From assembly GCA_029267455.1 (NCBI GenBank), contig JAJUIX010000088.1, forward strand, positions 1 to 5,826: DNA of 5,826 nucleotides. The letters run 5' to 3'. The notes beneath the pieces were generated by a model. The model did no database searches. It saw nothing but the letters and a program-made list of their open reading frames with translations, and was not told where the DNA came from. The translations under genes and the position numbers were made by a program. Within the stretch, counting starts at the first letter, position 1. Each line of letters starts with the position of its first letter. Shown here piece after piece: positions 1 to 4,562 of the stretch. Source of the DNA: Enteractinococcus sp. Its GTDB lineage: Bacteria; Actinomycetota; Actinomycetes; Actinomycetales; Micrococcaceae.

Positions 1-48
1 ATGGCCCACCGCGGTGAACTACCAGGCGTAACTAAGTCTTCCTGGTAA
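1..48 (+). CDS. rpsN: 30S ribosomal protein S14, C-terminal end (partial)
   Basis: Reading frame 1 opens the window and stops at TAA 46-48, giving MAHRGELPGVTKSSW. This matches the C-terminal end of bacterial S14, where E. coli S14 ends in a similar MRGEIPGLKKASW. S14 is a small-subunit protein of the 30S head that contacts 16S rRNA. The ATG at position 1 is an internal methionine, not the start: the family is about 100 residues long, so about 85 residues lie upstream of the window. The ending is that of the longer, zinc-free S14 type, which in actinobacteria often sits in an rpmB-rpmG-rpsN group, sometimes under zinc control. Whether that applies here cannot be seen. A strong terminator follows 15 bases after the stop, so this is probably the last gene of its transcript. 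Confidence 0.85.
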   Translation: MAHRGELPGVTKSSW

Positions 49-63
49 TCTCTTAAACTTCTC

Positions 64-96
64 AAAACTGGCCAGCGGTCTCCGCTGGCCAGTTTT
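64..96 (+). terminator. Rho-independent terminator after rpsN
   Basis: A perfect 15-bp inverted repeat has arms at 64-78 and 82-96 and a 3-base TCT loop. The 3' arm ends in TTTT and is followed by GTATTT. The 5' arm begins with AAAA, so the structure is nearly symmetric and could also act on the opposite strand, although no minus-strand gene is apparent here. It separates the ribosomal-protein transcript from the gene that follows. Confidence 0.85.
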
Positions 97-191
97 GTAT
101 TTAATGCTAGACGGCACGCGCTTCCAAGACGCGATCCAGAGATGAACAAGCCAGAGAACTCGATGGGTTATCCTTGCCATAGCAGTTGATT

Positions 192-201
192 AGAGGGAAG
201 G
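192..201 (+). promoter_or_regulatory. Ribosome binding site deciding the ATG 210 start
   Basis: The purine-rich AGAGGGAAGG ends 8 bases before ATG 210. The longest possible frame would start at TTG 186, which lies before this site and has no Shine-Dalgarno sequence of its own. In addition, the exonuclease-like fold begins only at residue 5-6 of the ATG-initiated product, as is usual in the family. No convincing -35/-10 pair was found in the 107 bases between the rpsN terminator and this site. Confidence 0.6.
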
Positions 202-209
202 CGGCACTT

Positions 210-1874
210 ATGTCAGCGTTGAGCTTCGTGGCCCTCTCTTTGCAGACCACGCACTTGGATCCTGCAACCGTTTGCAAGGCCTCCTACATTAAACTTGTCG
301 ACGGCAATATCACACGACTCGATGCCATCCCTATTATCCCTCCCGGTACAGAGCCGGAGGACAGCTCCGATAACCCTCAGGAGGCTACGACCTGGGACGA
401 TGCGCTAGCTCAACTCAGAATGATGGTCGGCAAACTCCCGGTTGTCAGTTATTACCGCGACGCAGATAAAGAAATTTTCCAAGCTGCCAGCCGCCGCACC
501 GGAGTGACGCCTCCAACCTTCCAATGGTTAGATTGTCGCGCTTTGGCTCGTGAGCTTCTGCCGGATCTTCCTGAATACCAGCTTTCTACAGTGCTAAAAG
601 CGCTGGATCTCTACAACGACCACGCTGATAGCTCCACCGTGGAACAGACAGCTCATATTGTGCTGCAACTTGCCGAAAGACAAGGCGCTACCACGGTGAG
701 TCAACTGTGGGGCGAGCTCTACGACCAGCCAGATGAGCTCTTAGATTTAGAGGCAACTCTCGAAGGCCTCTCCTCTCCTGAAACCTCAGATGAGGGGATC
801 GACGACGCGGAAGGGACCCCGGCTGCCCCGAGTGCCATAGGTTCTGCAGTCCCGGTTGTCGCAGCTATTTCTGAATCCGGATCGCCAAGCACTGCTGCCT
901 CAAGCAGCGTTTCAACTGCCCAGGACGAACCGGAAGAGGAATCCTCTGTTGAAGCCGCAGGCAGTGACGCACTCAATGATGAGCCTGCAGACGAAGCCGA
1001 CGAGATACCGGAGGATGAAGAGCCTGTCGAACCCCAGGAGATTCCGGAGGAGGGGCTTGCTGACGAGGCGGAACCGCACACGACGCCCCTAGAAGCTGGG
1101 CATGAATCTAGCGCAGAGGCAACGGAGAACGCCGACAATACTGATACTGTCCTCCCGGAAACAGAGACAGAAGCAGAAGACGAAACGCTAGACGATGTTG
1201 GCGATTCTACGGCGCAATCTGTCATCGAGAGTGAAAACCTCGAACAACCCGAATTTCTGAAAGTTCCGATCCACGACGAACCTGCAGAAGACGACCTCCA
1301 CCGCTACGACCACGAACAGACGTCCTCCGAATCTGAGCATCTCGACGACGAGACAGTGAAAGAGGAATCAACTGAGGCTCCGGCAAACCTCGAAGAGCAG
1401 CCAACGGAGCCGATTGACACCGAGCTTCTGAACGCCACCGAGCAGAGCGATGAAGAACCACCCGCGCAGACCGCGCCCATTGAAACCATACGGCCCCTCG
1501 AGGAATCACACGCTGAGGAGGCACGCGCTCCGGAGCCTTCAAAGGACCCAGAGCTTACTCCAGCAACTGAGCAGACTTCAGCGGTCGCAACGACGCAGTA
1601 TGTAGAAGTTCCCCCCGCGCAACAACGTGCTAGCGAAGAAAAGACCCCCTCGCCATTCACGGCCGCCCGAATCTTCGGTCTGTTAGGGATGATTGTCTTT
1701 GGGGTCCTCACGGTAGTTGGGTTAGTGCTGACCGTCATGGCGACGTTGTTATTCTTTACCTCAAATAATCTGCTACTTGAGACGAAGATCGCTGGCGTTG
1801 TGCTTACCGGTGCTATCACATTGCTCAGTCTGCTGATGACGAGTTTGAGTTACCGCAGTTTCCGTCGAAAATAA
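210..1874 (+). CDS. Membrane-anchored protein with degenerate DnaQ-type exonuclease domain and long acidic linker
   Basis: The product is 554 residues in three parts. Residues 5-170 follow a DEDDh 3'-5' exonuclease (DnaQ/RNase T type). FVALSLQTTHLDP (6-18) stands where the family has FVALDVETTGLDP, PVVSYYRDAD (77-86) where it has VVAHNxxFD, a strand FQWLDCRALARELLP (104-118) follows, and HADSST (138-143) replaces HxxxxD. The metal-binding Asp and Glu of motif I are S10 and Q12 and the last Asp is T143; only D86 and H138 remain. The usual HGI loop is also gone. I infer a non-catalytic fold, perhaps used for binding. Residues ~172-478 are very rich in Glu, Asp, Pro, Ser and Thr and probably disordered. 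Two hydrophobic helices follow (488-516 and 527-548), ending in a basic RSFRRK tail. There is no signal peptide, so the N-terminal domain is expected in the cytoplasm. I know no named family with this architecture. The gene stands alone between rpsN and hup. Confidence 0.8.
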   Translation: MSALSFVALSLQTTHLDPATVCKASYIKLVDGNITRLDAIPIIPPGTEPEDSSDNPQEATTWDDALAQLRMMVGKLPVVSYYRDADKEIFQAASRRTGVTPPTFQWLDCRALARELLPDLPEYQLSTVLKALDLYNDHADSSTVEQTAHIVLQLAERQGATTVSQLWGELYDQPDELLDLEATLEGLSSPETSDEGIDDAEGTPAAPSAIGSAVPVVAAISESGSPSTAASSSVSTAQDEPEEESSVEAAGSDALNDEPADEADEIPEDEEPVEPQEIPEEGLADEAEPHTTPLEAGHESSAEATENADNTDTVLPETETEAEDETLDDVGDSTAQSVIESENLEQPEFLKVPIHDEPAEDDLHRYDHEQTSSESEHLDDETVKEESTEAPANLEEQPTEPIDTELLNATEQSDEEPPAQTAPIETIRPLEESHAEEARAPEPSKDPELTPATEQTSAVATTQYVEVPPAQQRASEEKTPSPFTAARIFGLLGMIVFGVLTVVGLVLTVMATLLFFTSNNLLLETKIAGVVLTGAITLLSLLMTSLSYRSFRRK

Positions 1875-1885
1875 TACGGAAGAGA

Positions 1886-1903
1886 TCCGCGTGGTCTCGC
1901 GGA
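1886..1903. other. Small inverted repeat after the pseudo-exonuclease gene
   Basis: TCCGCG (1886-1891) and CGCGGA (1898-1903) form a 6-bp stem with a 6-base loop, 11 bases after the stop codon. No T-run follows, so it is a weak candidate for an intrinsic terminator. It may instead be an RNA 3'-end stabiliser or part of the TCCGCG word series of this intergenic region. Confidence 0.4.
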
Positions 1904-2007
1904 AAAGCCCAGATGTTTGTTGAAATCTCCGCGAGAATAGTTCCACAAAATGGCATGATTGCTGGGAGGAAGCTGAGATTTCGGCGACATTTTGCTTGAA
2001 ATCGTCT

Positions 2008-2022
2008 AATTTCCGCGAAATT
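2008..2022. other. Perfect AT-rich inverted repeat (possible operator)
   Basis: AATTTC-CGC-GAAATT is a perfect 6-bp inverted repeat around a 3-base centre. The spacing suits a dimeric DNA-binding protein better than a stable RNA hairpin. It lies about 110 bases before the hup start codon, where a promoter might be. No known operator consensus was recognised. Confidence 0.35.
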
Positions 2023-2038
2023 CCGCAAAAATCGCATC

Positions 2039-2077
2039 GAAAAGCGCCACAAAGCTTGTCAATGGTGGTAGCTTTTC
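2039..2077 (+). other. Stem-loop in probable hup leader
   Basis: GAAAAGC (2039-2045) pairs with GCTTTTC (2071-2077), and inside it CCAC (2047-2050) pairs with GTGG (2065-2068). A small asymmetric internal loop separates the two stems and the apical loop is 14 bases. If transcription starts upstream of 2039, this would be the first of two hairpins in the hup leader RNA. Function unknown. Confidence 0.3.
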
Positions 2078-2086
2078 CAAAAGGAG

Positions 2087-2102
2087 CCCGGCGAACGTCG
2101 GG
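2087..2102 (+). other. GC-rich hairpin upstream of the hup ribosome binding site
   Basis: CCCGGC (2087-2092) pairs with GTCGGG (2097-2102), with one G-U pair and a GAAC tetraloop. TTTAAAAC follows. It sits 20 bases before the Shine-Dalgarno sequence. It could be a weak attenuator or an RNA-stabilising 5' element; the three-T tail is too short for a confident terminator call. Confidence 0.4.
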
Positions 2103-2122
2103 TTTAAAACAACCCACAGTCC

Positions 2123-2128
2123 AGGAGG
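2123..2128 (+). promoter_or_regulatory. Ribosome binding site of hup
   Basis: AGGAGG is a full Shine-Dalgarno match, 4 bases before ATG 2133 and 10 bases before a second in-frame ATG at 2139. Both distances are usable. ATG 2133 gives MAMNRSELV, in line with the MAKNRSELV start that I recall for HU of related Micrococcales, so it is preferred. The strength of the site fits an abundant protein. Confidence 0.7.
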
Positions 2129-2132
2129 ACAT

Positions 2133-2423
2133 ATGGCTATGAACCGCAGTGAACTTGTAGCAGCAGTCGCCGAGAAATCCGGCAATTCTGCCACCGCCGT
2201 CAATGGTGTGCTGGACGCCGTATTCGAGGTCTTCGCCTCGCAGGTTTCCAAAGGTGAGAAAATCACCATTCCAGGTTGGTTCTCTGTAGAACGCACAAAC
2301 CGTGCTGCACGTACCGGTCGTAACCCACGGACCGGTGAAGCAATTGAGATTCCAGCCGGCCACGGTGTGAAACTGTCTGCAGGTTCGAAACTGAAGGCTG
2401 CCGCCACCGGCGAGAAAAAATAA
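2133..2423 (+). CDS. hup: HU-family DNA-binding nucleoid protein
   Basis: The product is 96 residues, the usual length for a bacterial HU/IHF-family protein. It starts MAMNRSELVAAVAEKSG, the typical N-terminal helix, and continues through VLDAVFEVFASQV and GEKITIPGWFSVE. It then carries the arm signature RTGRNPRTGEAIEIP, with the Arg-Asn-Pro turn that inserts into the DNA minor groove, and ends in VKLSAGSKLKAA plus a short basic GEKK tail. HU acts as a dimer that bends and compacts DNA without strong sequence preference. The long Lys/Ala-rich tail found in mycobacterial and Streptomyces HupB/HupS is absent, as in Micrococcaceae. It appears to be a single-gene transcript, with a structured upstream region and a strong terminator directly after it. 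Confidence 0.97.
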   Translation: MAMNRSELVAAVAEKSGNSATAVNGVLDAVFEVFASQVSKGEKITIPGWFSVERTNRAARTGRNPRTGEAIEIPAGHGVKLSAGSKLKAAATGEKK

Positions 2424-2446
2424 GCTATAGTTCTCTTCGAAGAACC

Positions 2447-2478
2447 AAGACGCCCCGGTATTGACCGGGGCGTCTTTT
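2447..2478 (+). terminator. Rho-independent terminator after hup
   Basis: A perfect 13-bp GC-rich stem has arms at 2447-2459 and 2464-2476 with an ATTG loop. The 3' arm ends in CTT and continues as TTGCTCTT, giving a short T-rich tail. It starts 23 bases after the hup stop codon and isolates hup from the copper operon. Confidence 0.88.
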
Positions 2479-2515
2479 GCTCTTAAGATACATCCGGCCT
2501 GTACTCAGAAAAACA

Positions 2516-2524
2516 TGGTTTAAT
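2516..2524 (+). promoter_or_regulatory. Possible extended -10 promoter of the copper/peroxidase operon
   Basis: TGG-TTTAAT has the TGN extension followed by a 4-of-6 match to TATAAT, about 59 bases before the first start codon and 38 bases after the terminator. There is no good -35 at 17-18 bases, which is tolerable for an extended -10. An alternative pair is TTGCTC (2477-2482) with TGTACT (2500-2505) at 17 bases. Neither is certain. Confidence 0.35.
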
Positions 2525-2550
2525 AAGGGCGATTACCCCACAGGATCTAT

Positions 2551-2567
2551 AGCGCAACTGGTGCGCT
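2551..2567. other. Inverted repeat in the operon leader
   Basis: AGCGCA (2551-2556) and TGCGCT (2562-2567) form a perfect 6-bp stem around ACTGG. It lies between the possible promoter and the ribosome binding site AGGAGAG (2573-2579). It could be an operator half-site pair or an RNA hairpin limiting access to the ribosome binding site. It does not resemble the G-tract CsoR operator or a DtxR/Fur box. Confidence 0.35.
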
Positions 2568-2582
2568 CGCCCAGGAGAGTAC

Positions 2583-3233
2583 ATGTCGGACAACGCTGTG
2601 TCGTGGCGCAGCCTTGGCTCCGGTGCTGCTCGTTTATGGCGCGGTTGGGCTGTTGCCGTCCTGGCAGTGGTCTTAGCTGCCGGTGGCCACCAGGCCGCCC
2701 ATACTCTCATGTACGGGGCCACCGAGCCGATCCCGTGGGAGGTATTAGGTTTTTCAACGGCCCTGACCGCACCGGTCGCCGTCCTGTTGGCAGGCAAGCG
2801 TCTGCCAACATGGTCTACCGCGGTGACGACAGTCTTTGGCCAGCTAGCCTTTCATGCGTTGTATTCCCTGCCGTCTGCTGGCACAGCAAGTCATTCCAGT
2901 GGGCATCATCAGGGACACCATGCAATGCCTGTGGCGGCTGATGCGGCGTATCTGACGCACGCGGCGGAAAATACCGCAGCCACCGATATCGCTATGTTGG
3001 TCGCGCACTTTTTGGCGGCCGCGTTGACCACACTGGTGATCCTGCACGGTGAACGCAGCCTGGTCGCGATTGTCGCCTGGCTGATGCTGGTGCCGGTCAA
3101 ACTCGTCTTAGCCACCCGTCCGATGAGCATTGCTCGGCCTAAGATAGGCCTTCCCATTGGGCAGGTGTGGATTCCCCATCCGATGAATGTCGCCAAAACG
3201 CACTGGACCCGAGGGCCTCCTGTACTAGCGTAG
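2583..3233 (+). CDS. Five-helix membrane protein with His-rich loop, first gene of copper operon
   Basis: The product is 216 residues, starting at ATG 2583 behind AGGAGAG (2573-2579). Hydrophobic segments are at about 20-43, 52-71, 78-97, 135-156 and 160-178. Between helices 3 and 4 is a loop (98-132) with HSSGHHQGHH, giving H104, H108, H109, H112 and H113, and H126 nearby. Further histidines sit in or at helices: H36 and H40 in helix 1, H91 in helix 3, H142 in helix 4. This pattern suggests binding of copper or another soft/borderline metal. I do not recognise a named family, but similar small His-containing membrane proteins beside copC-like genes occur in actinobacteria, as far as I recall. 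It precedes copC by 71 bases and heads the operon. It may take copper from CopC or the lipoprotein, a role CopD plays elsewhere, but it shows no recognisable CopD similarity. That role is inference. Confidence 0.85.
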   Translation: MSDNAVSWRSLGSGAARLWRGWAVAVLAVVLAAGGHQAAHTLMYGATEPIPWEVLGFSTALTAPVAVLLAGKRLPTWSTAVTTVFGQLAFHALYSLPSAGTASHSSGHHQGHHAMPVAADAAYLTHAAENTAATDIAMLVAHFLAAALTTLVILHGERSLVAIVAWLMLVPVKLVLATRPMSIARPKIGLPIGQVWIPHPMNVAKTHWTRGPPVLA

Positions 3234-3246
3234 ACGTGGCCTACCT

Positions 3247-3265
3247 GTGGGAGTGGCCCTCCCAC
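3247..3265 (+). other. Hairpin between membrane protein gene and copC
   Basis: GTGGGAG (3247-3253) and CTCCCAC (3259-3265) form a perfect 7-bp stem with loop TGGCC, 13 bases after the stop codon. The following GTTCGTTGG is not a proper T-run, so full termination is unlikely. It could be an attenuator or an RNA processing/stability element that sets different levels of the first gene and the rest of the operon. Confidence 0.45.
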
Positions 3266-3279
3266 GTTCGTTGGAATAA

Positions 3280-3300
3280 CCCAAGCTCACCTTGGGGAGG
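3280..3300 (+). promoter_or_regulatory. Hairpin overlapping the copC ribosome binding site
   Basis: The Shine-Dalgarno GGGGAGG (3294-3300) lies 4 bases before ATG 3305. CCCAAG (3280-3285) can pair with CTTGGG (3291-3296), loop CTCAC, so the first three G of the ribosome binding site are in the stem. The AGG core stays free. The structure could lower or modulate initiation; the stem is only 6 bp, so the effect may be mild. Confidence 0.45.
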
Positions 3301-3304
3301 AAAT

Positions 3305-3961
3305 ATGCAAAAAACATTATCCACCCGATTTAGCGTCTGGTTTGTCGTGCTGTTGACCGCTCTAGGTCTCATGCTGGCACCATCGTCAGCCCACGCGCAC
3401 GATGTGATGGTGGAATCGACCCCAGAAGTGGGCTCCACCGTTGAAACCACACCGGAAGAGGTCCGCTTACAGTTTTCCGGCACCCCGTTGACGGGTCAAG
3501 GCCTCACCAACATCATTCGCGTCACTGATACACAAGGCAATCAGTGGCAAGACGGTGAGGTTGCCGTGGAAGGTTACGAGCTCGCCGTCCCGTTGTGTGA
3601 CGGTCTGCCACAAGGCGACTATAACGTCTCCTACCGCGTGGTCTACTCAGATGGACACACCGGCGAAGAGCAGTTCAGCTTTACTAATGCTGATCCGAAT
3701 GCGCCAACAGAAGGTGCACCTGAAAACTGTGGCGAAGCCGCAGAAGCAGACACCGCTACAACACCGCAAGACACTGATACAAACGAAGCACAGGACACGT
3801 CGAACGCTGAAGCCAACGCCAATGAAAATACTTCAACGTCGATTCCCGGATGGGTCTGGATCGTCGGCGGTGTCGGCGTCATCGTTGTGGCGGCAGTCGT
3901 GATCTGGCTGTTGCGCGGTAGCCGCACTGGTCTGGCATCCGATGACTCATCGGACGACTAG
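3305..3961 (+). CDS. copC: CopC-domain periplasmic/cell-surface copper-binding protein with C-terminal membrane anchor
   Basis: The product is 218 residues. A signal peptide (1-31) has a basic start, a hydrophobic stretch and the cleavage site SAHA|HD, which leaves His32 as the mature N-terminus. CopC proteins bind Cu(II) through the N-terminal His plus a downstream Asp-x-His; here SDGH gives D116 and H118, mature positions 85 and 87, as in the high-affinity Cu(II)-only CopC proteins. The beta-sandwich signature VESTPEVGSTVETTPEEV follows the N-terminus and FSF (136-138 region) closes the domain. A Thr/Glu/Asn-rich linker (~145-179), one membrane helix (182-203) and an acidic tail anchor the domain outside the membrane. 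Two cysteines, C98 and C142, could form a disulfide. No Met-rich Cu(I) site is evident. It sits 22 bases before the copper lipoprotein gene, so co-transcription is likely. I infer extracytoplasmic copper capture or storage. Confidence 0.93.
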   Translation: MQKTLSTRFSVWFVVLLTALGLMLAPSSAHAHDVMVESTPEVGSTVETTPEEVRLQFSGTPLTGQGLTNIIRVTDTQGNQWQDGEVAVEGYELAVPLCDGLPQGDYNVSYRVVYSDGHTGEEQFSFTNADPNAPTEGAPENCGEAAEADTATTPQDTDTNEAQDTSNAEANANENTSTSIPGWVWIVGGVGVIVVAAVVIWLLRGSRTGLASDDSSDD

Positions 3962-3983
3962 ATACCTGTGTAGGAACGTATTG

Positions 3984-4547
3984 ATGAAAAAATTTTTGCC
4001 CGTCCTGTCGACTGCGGCGCTCACCGGCCTGTTGTTGGCCGGTTGCGCGAGCCAAGAACAAGCCGAACCAGCCGGTGAACACGCCGCTGAAGGCGAATTC
4101 TTTGCCGTCGAAGACCCCTGGATTAAAGCCACCGAGGCATCCATGGACACCGCTAGCGATGACACCATGACCGGTGCCTTCGCGCACTTGACCAATGTAT
4201 CCGGTGAAGATCAGACCATCGTGGGGGCCAGCGCGGAGATGGCCGATGTCGTGGAGCTGCATGAAGTGGTTGATGACGGCGGCGTCAACGTCATGCAGGA
4301 AAAAGAAGGTGGTTTCTCGGTCGCAGCTGATGCACGATATGAGCTGAATCCTGGTGAAGACCACATCATGCTCATGGAATTGACCGATGACATTCAGCCC
4401 GGCGACGTCGTCGAAATCACGCTTGAGCTAGACAGTGGTGCAAATCAGGCCATCGAGTTTGTTGCCAAAGAATTTGTTGGGGCCCAAGAAAACTACGGTG
4501 ACCTCGAGCATCACGACGAAGATGCCCCAACAGACGACGGACACTAA
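3984..4547 (+). CDS. PCu(A)C-type copper chaperone lipoprotein
   Basis: The product is 187 residues. A lipoprotein signal peptide MKKFLPVLSTAALTGLLLAG ends in the lipobox LAG-C, with C21 as the lipidated residue, so the protein sits on the outer face of the membrane. The PCu(A)C (DUF461) domain follows, with the Cu(I) ligand pattern H-x10-M-x22-H-x-M at H93, M104, H127 and M129; another Met, M131, follows. The family pattern is H-x10-M-x21-H-x-M, so one residue is inserted. These proteins deliver Cu(I) to the CuA or CuB site of cytochrome c oxidase, and the Streptomyces relative ECuC acts with Sco. The end, LEHHDEDAPTDDGH, is an acidic His-containing tail that may bind additional metal. ATG 3984 is chosen because AGGA (3972-3975) is 8 bases ahead and the signal peptide starts there; TTG 3981 is a weaker option. 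Confidence 0.93.
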   Translation: MKKFLPVLSTAALTGLLLAGCASQEQAEPAGEHAAEGEFFAVEDPWIKATEASMDTASDDTMTGAFAHLTNVSGEDQTIVGASAEMADVVELHEVVDDGGVNVMQEKEGGFSVAADARYELNPGEDHIMLMELTDDIQPGDVVEITLELDSGANQAIEFVAKEFVGAQENYGDLEHHDEDAPTDDGH

Positions 4548-4550
4548 GGA
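4546..4550 (+). promoter_or_regulatory. Unusually distant ribosome binding site of the peroxidase gene
   Basis: AAGGA overlaps the TAA stop of the copper chaperone gene and is 12 bases before GTG 4563, longer than the usual 5-9. No upstream in-frame start exists: the frame runs straight back to that TAA. No other start lies before the Tat motif, so GTG is the only choice. Initiation probably depends partly on ribosomes finishing the previous gene. Confidence 0.55.
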
Positions 4551-4562
4551 CGACGATACCCA

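Larger units (their letters stand above)
1875..2132 (+). other. Non-coding region before hup, with inverted repeats and TCCGCG words
   Basis: These 258 bases hold no credible gene. They contain TCCGCG at 1886, 1928 and 2012, its complement CGCGGA at 1898, and a near copy TCCGCA at 2022. They also hold the hairpins listed separately at 2008-2022, 2039-2077 and 2087-2102. The hup promoter must lie here or upstream of the preceding gene, but no -35/-10 pair with acceptable spacing stood out. TTGAAA (1996-2001) and TTGTCA (2056-2061) are possible -35 elements without a good partner. The middle part is noticeably richer in A and T than the flanking genes, which fits a promoter region. Confidence 0.6.

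Noticed and set aside
1..48. Small independent ORF starting at ATG 1
   Set aside because: The peptide matches the conserved C-terminus of ribosomal protein S14, so the ATG is an internal Met of a longer gene.
186..209. Upstream TTG start for the pseudo-exonuclease gene
   Set aside because: The ribosome binding site lies downstream of this TTG, and the family fold begins right after ATG 210.
719..1225. Minus-strand Ser-rich reading frame
   Set aside because: It is the mirror of Glu/Asp-rich codons of the plus-strand gene, has low complexity and no ribosome binding site of note.
1304..1819. Minus-strand 171-codon frame
   Set aside because: It overlaps the acidic linker and membrane helices, shows no recognisable domain and has biased composition caused by the sense gene.
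1825..2052. Minus-strand frame covering the intergenic region before hup
   Set aside because: The composition is that of random translation rather than a folded protein. It overlaps the pseudo-exonuclease end and possible hup control elements, and no good ribosome binding site was seen.
2549..2575. tRNA D-arm-like sequence TAGCGCAACTGGTGCG
   Set aside because: No acceptor stem, anticodon arm or GTTCRA loop can be placed around it. It is better explained as a simple 6-bp inverted repeat.
2480..2582. CsoR, DtxR/Fur or Zur operator before the copper operon
   Set aside because: I looked for G-tract CsoR-type, TTAGGTTAGG-type and AT-rich Zur palindromes and found no acceptable match.
2477..2941. 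Plus-strand frame overlapping the start of the His-rich membrane protein gene
   Set aside because: It overlaps in another frame, is rich in Cys, Arg and Trp as expected for off-frame GC-rich DNA, and lacks a suitable start site.
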